Below are positions 1 through 5,555 of a stretch of 7,677 nucleotides of DNA, one piece after another. Positions within the stretch are counted from its first letter, which is position 1. Each line of letters begins with the position of its first letter. The position numbers and the translations under genes are program-made. The stretch comes from Lachnospiraceae bacterium UBA4380. GTDB taxonomy: Bacteria > Bacillota > Clostridia > Lachnospirales > Lachnospiraceae. The stretch is from the NCBI GenBank assembly GCA_002390025.1, contig DGRU01000160.1:28017-35693 (forward strand), in the 5' to 3' direction. The notes under the pieces are model-generated. The model did no database searches. It had not been told where the DNA came from and saw only the letters and a list, made by a program, of their open reading frames with translations.

Positions 1-9
1 TGCGGCCGC

Positions 10-38
10 TTGACTCGCTGTTTATTCATACATATTAT
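10..38 (+). promoter_or_regulatory. Candidate sigma-A promoter (distal, upstream of the LRR gene)
   Basis: TTGACT at 10-15 and TATTAT at 33-38 are separated by exactly 17 nt, each one mismatch from the sigma-A consensus. Transcription would start near position 45 and read rightward into the LRR gene at 276, giving a leader of about 230 nt. No other plus-strand gene begins in between. The match is seen directly; activity is inferred. Confidence 0.5.
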
Positions 39-96
39 GGAGAAATCTCTACATAATTTCAAGCAATCGGGGCAATATAGAAGGGCTCAGTGGATG

Positions 97-114
97 AATA
101 CATGTAAATACATG
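97..114 (+). repeat. Two direct AATACATG octamers, one helical turn apart
   Basis: AATACATG occurs at 97-104 and again at 107-114, a 10-bp period that places both copies on the same DNA face. They lie between the two promoter candidates, roughly 45-60 bp upstream of the extended -10 at 157. A dimeric activator or response regulator often binds in that position. The region is AT-rich, so chance is possible. Confidence 0.25.
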
Positions 115-153
115 CAAAAACAATTTACCAAAAGCAGAACAGCAGGTAGAATA

Positions 154-162
154 TGCTATAAT
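154..162 (+). promoter_or_regulatory. Candidate extended -10 promoter (proximal)
   Basis: TGCTATAAT at 154-162 contains a perfect TATAAT preceded by the TGN extension. No good -35 box lies 16-18 nt upstream; the region around 134-139 does not match. That is typical of extended -10 or activator-dependent promoters. Transcription would start near 169, leaving a leader of about 107 nt before the LRR start at 276. Confidence 0.45.
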
Positions 163-200
163 CGAAAACAGGATGTAAAAACGTTTCTTTTCCGTCAAAA

Positions 201-241
201 CCTGCCGGCGCCTTGAAAGACGCCTGAACTGCAAAAGCAGG
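201..241 (+). other. Foldable 5' leader of the LRR gene
   Basis: Two exclusive folds are visible. CTGC (229-232) can pair with GCAG (237-240) around an AAAA loop. Alternatively CCTGC (201-205) pairs with GCAGG (237-241), enclosing a GGCG/CGCC stem (207-210 with 221-224). The block lies about 20 nt before the GGAGG ribosome binding site. It matches no riboswitch class I can recall, and the stems are short, so this is only a candidate leader structure. Confidence 0.25.
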
Positions 242-275
242 GCGCGGATTCACACAATAATGGAGGAAGACGAAG

Positions 276-3194
276 ATGAAAAAATGCCCCAAATGCGGAA
301 CCGACCTGCTTGATGGAGCAAAATTCTGCATCAACTGCGGAACGCCAGTATCACAGGATGCCGGGACACAAAGCGAACCCGCCCGGCACTATCAGGGTTA
401 CCAGGATCCCTCCTATATCCAGCTCCTTCAGAATATGGAGAGAGAAAGGGAGCGGGAGAGGGCTCAGCAGACTTCATTGAAGGCGGCCCAGGAGCAAGCT
501 GCAGGGCCTGATCCCAACAGGACCGAGATGTTCTATGACGGACCCGTCCCTTCCCGGACAGCCGTCCCGGATCCTGCTGAAAGGGAGGACGTCAAAGATA
601 CATTCTCTGCAGCCGATTCATTTGTTCCCGAAGCAGGGAGAGAATCCTCGAAGAGGCCCGGAACAAATACAAAGATCATTCCCATCCTGCTTGTGACAGC
701 GATCCTGGTCCTGCTTTGTATCCTTGCGGTCAGACTCATGCGCGGAGCCGGAGCCCCCGGTACCCCCACCAGAGACAGTGTCAGCAGCATCGCCTGGACC
801 GATCCGGTCCTGGAGCTCAGGATGCGCGAGATCATGGATAATGAAAGCGAAGACTTTATGCCCGTTGATGCCTGGGATCTGGAAGAACTGGATCTGGGCC
901 CGACCTATTCTTACGAGGATTATAGTCAGTATCCGGGAATCACGGATATCTCCGCCCTTAAGGCTTTCGGAAGTCTGAAAAAGCTGAATCTCAACGGAAA
1001 TGAGATCGAGAAAATCGATGCGCTGGGCAGCCTCGCCAATCTGACCGAGCTGAACCTCAGCAATACGAACGTGGTCGACCTCTCTCCTCTCAAAAAACTG
1101 AAAAACCTGGAGACCCTTTCCGTCTCTGTCACGAAAGACGGCCAAGAGCCCGACCTCTCCGTCCTTTCAGAGATGCCCTCCCTGAAAAGCCTTTCTGTTT
1201 CAGGCATGGAGCCTGACATAAATCTGCTCAAAAAAATAGAAAATCTGGAGTCTCTGCGCCTCACAAATACCACTGTCACAGAGCTGCAGGCCATTGCAGA
1301 TATGAATCAGCTCACTTCTTTTGGTCTGAGCAGTGCGGAGCTTGATGATGTTTCTCCCCTGGCCGGGATGACACAGCTGCGGGAGCTGAACCTGTACAGT
1401 GTTGAGATTGAGGATCTCTCATTCCTGAGCCGGATGAAAGATCTTGAATCCCTCAGTCTGGGAAGCCTGCCTGTTTCGGATCTGTCTTTTCTTTCAGACC
1501 TGAAAAAGCTGAAGAATCTGAGCCTGAACAATCTTCCTTCCTTTGATCTCCATGTAATAGACAGTCTTTCGTCTCTGGAGACGCTCTCTTTTGACAGTCA
1601 GGGTATTTCCGACCTCTCTTTCCTCAGCGGAAAGACCTCTCTGAAAGAACTGTACCTGTATGGCAATGCGGTCCGTGATCTGTCTGTCCTGTCCGGTCTG
1701 ACCAATCTCGAAAAACTCAATCTGGGCTCAAACAATATCACGGATATTTCACCGCTCTCCGGACTGACAAAGCTGAAAGAGCTCGATCTGGGATACTGCC
1801 GGATCAGTGATATCTCCCCGCTTTCCGGAATGACGCAGCTGGAAACGCTGGATTTATGGGACAGCCCCATATCCAATGTTGAAATTCTCTCCTCACTGAA
1901 GAACCTGAAGGACCTCAATCTGGACAGCTGTGATCTCAGCGATGTCAGCCCGGTCTTCACTCTCTCCGGAATTGAAAAACTGAATCTGGGAAGCAATGCC
2001 ATTGAGACCCTGGACGGGATTGACAGCATGACTTCACTCAAGTACCTGAACCTTTCTTTCAATGATAAAGAGCTCGATACGGAAAGTCTGCGCGGACTTA
2101 CCAGTCTGCGGGGGCTGGATCTGAGTTGGAATGATAACATATCCATCCTCCCGCTGGCAGACCTGACAGGACTGAGGTCACTCCGTCTCTCGAGCTGCGA
2201 AATTGAGGATCTGACACCGGTCAGCGATCTGCAAAACCTGCGTACACTTGATCTTGACTATAACGACACGATCACAGACCTCGCCCCTCTTTCAAAGCTG
2301 GAAAATCTGACCTGTCTGGAACTCTCCAGGTGCAGTGCATCGGATTTTTCTGTGCTGAATAATATGCCTCTTCTGGTGAGCCTTGACATCGGCGATACGG
2401 ATTTCACAGACTATTCCTGCCTGGAAAACCTTTCTGCTCTGGAAGATCTGCATGCAGACAATATGCACACGAAAGTGGATTCCCTGACTCCCTTCACTGT
2501 TCTGCCAAAACTCGAATCTCTGTCTCTTCGTCAGAATGCAATCCGCGATCTGTCAGAGATCAGCAGTCTGCCCCGGCTCGAAAATCTGTATCTTGATGAA
2601 AACTCTATTGAAGATCTGTCCCCCCTGCAGAGTCTGCCGAATCTGCGTTCACTCGATGTCAGAAGCAATAGTATCGGTGACCTGGAACCCCTGAAAGAAT
2701 TGAGGAAATTAAGATCTCTGAATCTGGATGAAAATGATATAAGCGACCTTTCTCCTCTCTCTGAGCTGCAGGACCTGCATAATGTCAGCCTGGTTGGAAA
2801 TCCTGTCAGTGACCTGCAGCCTCTGGAAAGCTGCCGGGGAATAGAATGGCTGAATCTCAGCGGCACGCAGATCGTGGATTTTTCCTCTCTGGACCATTTC
2901 CCTCTGCTGTATAGTCTGGATCTCGACAGTTTGTCCCTGAGGGACATTTCCTTCCTCAGTACCTTCACACATTTGGATTCTCTGAGCCTGTCCGACAATA
3001 TGATCGAGGACCTTACGCCGCTGAGCGAAATGACTGCCCTCAACAGCCTTTATTTCAGCAAAAACATAGTGTCAGACCTGACACCGCTGTATGATCTGAC
3101 CGGACTGCATTACGTCTCCCTGTCTGACAATTCCTGCTCCGATGCAGAAGTGGAAGCTCTTAAGGAAGCTCTCCCCTACTGTTACATCTATTAA
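276..3194 (+). CDS. Zinc-ribbon, membrane-anchored leucine-rich-repeat protein (972 aa)
   Basis: The start is well supported: GGAGGA at 262-267 lies 8 nt before the ATG. Residues 4-21 form a double CxxC zinc ribbon (C4, C7, C18, C21). A polar linker follows, with a charged Glu/Arg alternation near residues 55-62. One hydrophobic helix (about 134-152) is the only membrane segment; with no cleavable signal peptide, this suggests a type II anchor with the ribbon inside and the rest outside. An internalin-like cap (DPVLELRMREIM, 176-187) leads into about 33 repeats of some 22 residues (about 222-955), with the SDS22/internalin pattern of I-x-D-L-S-P-L followed by L-x-x-L-x-L. The protein ends with a short capping helix and no LPXTG, SLH or choline-binding anchor. 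LRR arrays of this type usually bind proteins, so a surface adhesion or sensing role is inferred; the partner is unknown. It converges with a second LRR gene at 3604-4830. Confidence 0.93.
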   Translation: MKKCPKCGTDLLDGAKFCINCGTPVSQDAGTQSEPARHYQGYQDPSYIQLLQNMERERERERAQQTSLKAAQEQAAGPDPNRTEMFYDGPVPSRTAVPDPAEREDVKDTFSAADSFVPEAGRESSKRPGTNTKIIPILLVTAILVLLCILAVRLMRGAGAPGTPTRDSVSSIAWTDPVLELRMREIMDNESEDFMPVDAWDLEELDLGPTYSYEDYSQYPGITDISALKAFGSLKKLNLNGNEIEKIDALGSLANLTELNLSNTNVVDLSPLKKLKNLETLSVSVTKDGQEPDLSVLSEMPSLKSLSVSGMEPDINLLKKIENLESLRLTNTTVTELQAIADMNQLTSFGLSSAELDDVSPLAGMTQLRELNLYSVEIEDLSFLSRMKDLESLSLGSLPVSDLSFLSDLKKLKNLSLNNLPSFDLHVIDSLSSLETLSFDSQGISDLSFLSGKTSLKELYLYGNAVRDLSVLSGLTNLEKLNLGSNNITDISPLSGLTKLKELDLGYCRISDISPLSGMTQLETLDLWDSPISNVEILSSLKNLKDLNLDSCDLSDVSPVFTLSGIEKLNLGSNAIETLDGIDSMTSLKYLNLSFNDKELDTESLRGLTSLRGLDLSWNDNISILPLADLTGLRSLRLSSCEIEDLTPVSDLQNLRTLDLDYNDTITDLAPLSKLENLTCLELSRCSASDFSVLNNMPLLVSLDIGDTDFTDYSCLENLSALEDLHADNMHTKVDSLTPFTVLPKLESLSLRQNAIRDLSEISSLPRLENLYLDENSIEDLSPLQSLPNLRSLDVRSNSIGDLEPLKELRKLRSLNLDENDISDLSPLSELQDLHNVSLVGNPVSDLQPLESCRGIEWLNLSGTQIVDFSSLDHFPLLYSLDLDSLSLRDISFLSTFTHLDSLSLSDNMIEDLTPLSEMTALNSLYFSKNIVSDLTPLYDLTGLHYVSLSDNSCSDAEVEALKEALPYCYIY

Positions 3195-3248
3195 GCATGG
3201 TCCTGCCGGATGCGGGGCGGTTCCTGCTTCCATAAGCGGAGGCGGGGA

Positions 3249-3275
3249 GGGCCCTGTGTACGGCGCACAGGACCC
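3249..3275 (+). other. Hairpin in the 3' flank of the LRR gene
   Basis: CCTGTG (3253-3258) pairs with CACAGG (3266-3271) around a 7-nt loop. After a C/A mismatch, GGG (3249-3251) pairs with CCC (3273-3275), giving 9 bp in total. No T-run follows, so it is not a terminator by itself. It lies 55 nt beyond the stop codon and before the real terminator, and could protect the mRNA 3' end. Confidence 0.4.
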
Positions 3276-3310
3276 GAAGGCGGATCCCGGAATTAAAAAA
3301 AGGCAATATA

Positions 3311-3347
3311 AAACCCGAAGCAGGTTCCTTCTCTGCTCCGGGTTTTT
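3311..3347 (+). terminator. Rho-independent terminator of the LRR gene
   Basis: AAACCCG (3311-3317) and AGCAG (3319-3323) pair with CTGCT (3333-3337) and CGGGTTT (3339-3345). That is 12 bp with a single A/C mismatch and a 9-nt loop. The stem runs into TTTTT at 3343-3347. Its position about 115 nt after the stop codon fits termination of the 276-3194 transcript. Confidence 0.75.
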
Positions 3348-3385
3348 GTTACTGTTCACGCCCTCTCGAGGGGCGTGACAGTAAC
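3348..3385. other. Hairpin A of the array
   Basis: GTTACTG (3348-3354) pairs with CAGTAAC (3379-3385), and TCACGCCC (3356-3363) pairs with GGGCGTGA (3371-3378). The result is 15 bp with one bulged T at 3355 and a 7-nt loop TCTCGAG (3364-3370). The loop contains the self-complementary hexamer CTCGAG, which recurs at 3473-3478. Confidence 0.7.
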
Positions 3386-3387
3386 TT

Positions 3388-3430
3388 GCGTTCGCCCATG
3401 CTAAATTCGCTCCGCGAATGGGGCGAACGC
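3388..3430. other. Hairpin B of the array
   Basis: GCGTTCGCCC (3388-3397) pairs perfectly with GGGCGAACGC (3421-3430). Inside it, ATTCGC (3405-3410) pairs with GCGAAT (3414-3419) around a 3-nt loop TCC. The two stems are separated by a 7-nt bulge ATGCTAA (3398-3404) facing a single G (3420). An alternative inner pairing CCCAT/ATGGG is also possible. A defined asymmetric bulge between two perfect stems is more typical of a structured RNA or REP-like element than of a simple terminator. Confidence 0.7.
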
Positions 3431-3435
3431 CGTTT

Positions 3436-3480
3436 AACTCGGGTTTTTGCGTTGGAAACCACGCAAAAACACCTCGAGTT
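3436..3480. other. Hairpin C of the array
   Basis: AACTCG (3436-3441) pairs with CGAGTT (3475-3480), and GTTTTTGCGT (3443-3452) pairs with ACGCAAAAAC (3461-3470). The loop is TGGAAACC (3453-3460), with a small asymmetric internal loop (G3442 opposite ACCT). A competing fold pairs CACCT (3470-3474) with AGGTG (3482-3486). Confidence 0.7.
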
Positions 3481-3573
3481 CAGGTGGGTCTGTACAGTAA
3501 CGGTTTTTCTATTGCATCTTGTTTTTGTAGAGGACGATTTTTTTCACACAGTCGGAACCGGTGTCCGGCATGC

Positions 3574-3598
3574 AAAAAACACGGCATATCCCGTTTTT
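3574..3598 (-). terminator. Probable terminator of the minus-strand LRR gene
   Basis: Read on the minus strand just past the stop codon at 3604, an A-run and ACGG are followed by a 6-nt loop, CCGT and then a T-run (3579-3574 on the plus strand). The GC core is only 4 bp and the A/T arm is interrupted by one base, so it is weaker than the terminator at 3311. The stretch 3502-3573 between it and the hairpin array is T-rich on the plus strand and shows no gene. Confidence 0.5.
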
Positions 3599-3603
3599 CT
3601 CAG

Positions 3604-4830
3604 TTACTTGATGACTACATCACTGCCAAGATGAGAAACCGGACTGAAACTCCCGATCTTGTTCTGCCTGAGATCCAGCGTTGTGAGGTTATTGAGACCG
3701 CTGAGGGCCGAGACGTCCCGGATGGAATTGTTTCTGAGCTCCAGTTTTTTCAGATTGGTGAGCTTCCGAAGGGGTGACAGGTCGCTGACTTTATTATCAT
3801 TTACATAGAGTTCTCCGAGCCGGGTCAGATTCTGCAGCGGGGAGAGATTCGAGATCTTGTTCTGGCACAGATAGAGCCAGGACAGATTCACCAGGTTTGA
3901 AAGGGGAGAAATATCCTTGATATTGTTTGCGCGGACGGTCAGCCCCGTAAGACCTGTGAGAGAACCCAGCGGACTGATATCACTGATATTATTCGTGCTC
4001 AGATAGAGATTCCGCAGACTGCTGATGCCCTGGAGGGGTGTCAGGTCGGAAATCATGTTCTCGTGAAGCCACAGAGACCTCAGTCTGGTCAGATTCTGCA
4101 GGGGTGTCAGGTCGGAAATATCATTGTGATGCAGGTCCAGAATTTCAAGATTGGTCAGGTTCTGAAGGGGACTGATATCCCGGATCATATTCTCCTGCAG
4201 CTCCAGCTTTGTGAGCTGCGTCAGCCCTGCCACAGAGGAAATATCCAGCATCTGATAGCCGGAGACCTTCAGTTCCTTTAAGTCCCGGAATTTCTCCAGA
4301 CCGGTCAGGTCGTCAATGATCCGCGAATTATCTGCCTTGTCATTTTCCAGCCGAAGACTCGTGATCCCGTAGGTATCGCGCACCCGCACATCTTTATCGG
4401 TAATGCGCAGCGCCTGGCGTACAGCATCCTTGAGCACAGGGTCGGCAAAGGCGATGATGCGGTCTGCATCCGCGTCTTCCTGCTCCTCCTCTGCCGGGAC
4501 CTCCGCGGCCTCCTCAACCGCTTCCCCGGGCGTTTCCTCTGCAGGCTCCTCAATCACAGAGACATCTGCCGTGGATTCACTGCCGGCGCCGCCTCCGGCT
4601 TCCGCTTCCGGGTCCTCCCCGTCGACAGGACCGGACAGGACGGCATTCGAAGACTGTGTGCTTTCCGTCTGTGTCCTCCCGGCATCGCCGCTGAAAAGGT
4701 TCCGAAGTCTGGAGATATTAATGATGAACAGCATGAATGTCAGAATCAAAATGGCAATACACAAAACCACTATGATGACATTGTTTCCTTTCCCAGGCTC
4801 CTGCTTCTCTCCGTCATATCGCATACCCAT
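3604..4830 (-). CDS. Type II membrane-anchored internalin-like LRR protein (408 aa)
   Basis: I place the start at the ATG at 4830-4828 because GGGAGG sits 9 nt upstream of it. The longer reading from 4899 adds 23 residues and has no ribosome binding site. Counting from 4830, residues 18-38 are a hydrophobic helix flanked by K/N-rich and R-rich segments. Residues about 68-124 form an acidic, Glu/Ala-rich linker. A cap helix (DPVLKDAVRQAL, 130-141) precedes about ten 22-residue repeats (172-391) of the I-S-D-L-T-P-L type and one truncated unit at the C-terminus. The cap is closely comparable to that of the protein at 276-3194, so the two are probably distant paralogues with different N-terminal heads: this one lacks a zinc ribbon. 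There is no sortase or other wall-anchoring signal. A surface recognition role is inferred; the ligand is unknown. Confidence 0.92.
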   Translation of the reverse strand: MGMRYDGEKQEPGKGNNVIIVVLCIAILILTFMLFIINISRLRNLFSGDAGRTQTESTQSSNAVLSGPVDGEDPEAEAGGGAGSESTADVSVIEEPAEETPGEAVEEAAEVPAEEEQEDADADRIIAFADPVLKDAVRQALRITDKDVRVRDTYGITSLRLENDKADNSRIIDDLTGLEKFRDLKELKVSGYQMLDISSVAGLTQLTKLELQENMIRDISPLQNLTNLEILDLHHNDISDLTPLQNLTRLRSLWLHENMISDLTPLQGISSLRNLYLSTNNISDISPLGSLTGLTGLTVRANNIKDISPLSNLVNLSWLYLCQNKISNLSPLQNLTRLGELYVNDNKVSDLSPLRKLTNLKKLELRNNSIRDVSALSGLNNLTTLDLRQNKIGSFSPVSHLGSDVVIK

Positions 4831-4838
4831 AGATATTT

Positions 4839-4845
4839 TCCTCCC
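4839..4845 (-). promoter_or_regulatory. Ribosome binding site deciding the LRR gene start
   Basis: The plus strand reads TCCTCCC, which is GGGAGGA on the coding strand. The GGGAGG core is 9 nt from the ATG at 4830. Upstream of the in-frame ATG at 4899 the sequence (ATTTATTCCGGC) has no purine-rich anti-16S match. A third ATG at 4824 would be 15 nt away, which is too far. Confidence 0.8.
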
Positions 4846-4911
4846 GGCGCCCCGGCTGTAAGCCGTATGCACGCTCTGTTTTTCACTCTTTCCGAACATG
4901 CCGGAATAAAT

Positions 4912-4934
4912 AAAACGCTATCGAGCGTTTTTTT
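4912..4934. terminator. Perfect bidirectional hairpin terminator in the divergent region
   Basis: AAAACGCT (4912-4919), loop ATCG, then AGCGTTTT (4924-4931), continuing to T at 4934. On the plus strand seven Ts follow the GC stem. On the minus strand the stem is followed by TTTTATTTATT. No plus-strand gene ends just before it, and on the minus strand it lies upstream of the LRR start at 4830. It could end a transcript antisense to the LRR gene, insulate the divergent promoters, or act as an attenuator in the LRR leader. Confidence 0.65.
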
Positions 4935-5013
4935 CATTCTTTTCATGTTAACACATTTAACTTCTGCTTGTCATCTGTGAAGAGAAAAGTTCACTTTGTT
5001 AAACACGACAGCA

Positions 5014-5042
5014 TTGAACAAAGCAGACGGCATGGATATAAT
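5014..5042 (+). promoter_or_regulatory. Sigma-A promoter of the DUF2752 / zinc-ribbon operon
   Basis: TTGAAC (5014-5019) and a perfect TATAAT (5037-5042) are exactly 17 nt apart. Transcription would start near 5049, giving a leader of about 80 nt before the ATG at 5130. This is the strongest promoter match in the window. No equally good minus-strand promoter for the divergent LRR gene was found between 4831 and 5080. Confidence 0.75.
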
Positions 5043-5085
5043 AAACAGGAATTAATCGAGAAGAGAAAGGAATTGTCATTCACCC

Positions 5086-5108
5086 GGCAGTTTTGCTGAA
5101 AAACTGCC
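5086..5108 (+). other. Perfect 9-bp hairpin in the operon leader
   Basis: GGCAGTTTT (5086-5094) pairs with AAAACTGCC (5100-5108) around a 5-nt loop GCTGA. It sits about 40 nt into the predicted transcript and ends 10 nt before the weak AGAGG ribosome binding site. There is no T-run, so it is not a terminator. An mRNA-stabilising or translation-modulating role is possible. Confidence 0.5.
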
Positions 5109-5129
5109 CTGACAGAAAAGAGGCCCCGG

Positions 5130-5510
5130 ATGGATCGCACACAGAGAAAAAAATATTTGTTCCGTGTCTGGGCGGAAGTTCTGATCGCTGGGTTTGCCTA
5201 TTTCCTTGTGATCACCTTCACCAGTCTGCGCATCCCCTGCATCTTTTATCTGCTGACAGGTTACCAGTGCCCCGGCTGCGGAGTGACACGAATGGCAAAT
5301 GCCCTGATACATATGGATCTCAAAGGGGCTTTTGCCTACAATCCCTATGTCCTCTGCATCCTTCCCTTCCTGATCCCCTACGGAATCTACCGCTCCCGCA
5401 AATATATCGACGGGACCGGAGACCATTACAGTCCCCCGGAGATCGCCGTTTTGGTACTTCTTCTGATCGGCGCTCTGCTGTTCGGGGTCATCCGAAACCT
5501 CCCTTCGTGA
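5130..5510 (+). CDS. DUF2752 family small membrane protein (126 aa)
   Basis: The diagnostic DUF2752 core is present: IPC (35-37), TG (43-44) and CPGCGVTR (47-54), followed by GAFAYNP (66-72). Hydrophobic segments at about 13-31, 71-88 and 104-121 suggest three membrane helices, and the length is usual for the family. The CxxC could bind metal or be redox-active, but no function is established for the family and none is assigned here. The ribosome binding site is a modest AGAGG, 6 nt before the ATG. A TTG 57 nt upstream in frame is cut off by a stop codon, so the ATG is the start. It is first in an operon with the zinc-ribbon protein 45 nt downstream, transcribed from the promoter at 5014-5042. 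Confidence 0.9.
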   Translation: MDRTQRKKYLFRVWAEVLIAGFAYFLVITFTSLRIPCIFYLLTGYQCPGCGVTRMANALIHMDLKGAFAYNPYVLCILPFLIPYGIYRSRKYIDGTGDHYSPPEIAVLVLLLIGALLFGVIRNLPS

Positions 5511-5555
5511 TCTTTACGGAAGGAAATATACAGCCACAAAAAGGAGGAGAGTATA

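Larger units (their letters stand above)
3348..3501. repeat. Compact array of three hairpins bounded by an inverted octamer
   Basis: This 154-bp block begins with GTTACTGT (3348-3355) and ends with its exact reverse complement ACAGTAAC (3494-3501); a further ACAGTAAC lies inside at 3378-3385. Between the ends are three long hairpins separated by only 2 and 5 nt, starting directly after the terminator T-run. There is no convincing coding potential and no transposase. It could be a dispersed palindromic repeat (REP- or MITE-like) inserted between two convergent genes, a structured RNA at the 3' end of the LRR transcript, or both. The pairing is seen directly; the identity is unknown. Confidence 0.6.

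Noticed and set aside
2..9. NotI-type GCGGCCGC at the window edge, considered as a cloning junction
   Set aside because: One eight-base site in balanced-GC DNA is not evidence of vector sequence, and no vector-like sequence surrounds it.
3386..3777. Two overlapping plus-strand open frames across the hairpin array and the end of the minus LRR gene
   Set aside because: They run through long inverted repeats and antisense to a clear LRR coding sequence; no ribosome binding site and no recognisable domain.
4403..4861. Plus-strand Ser/Ala-rich open frame
   Set aside because: It is the shadow of the acidic linker and membrane helix of the minus LRR gene.
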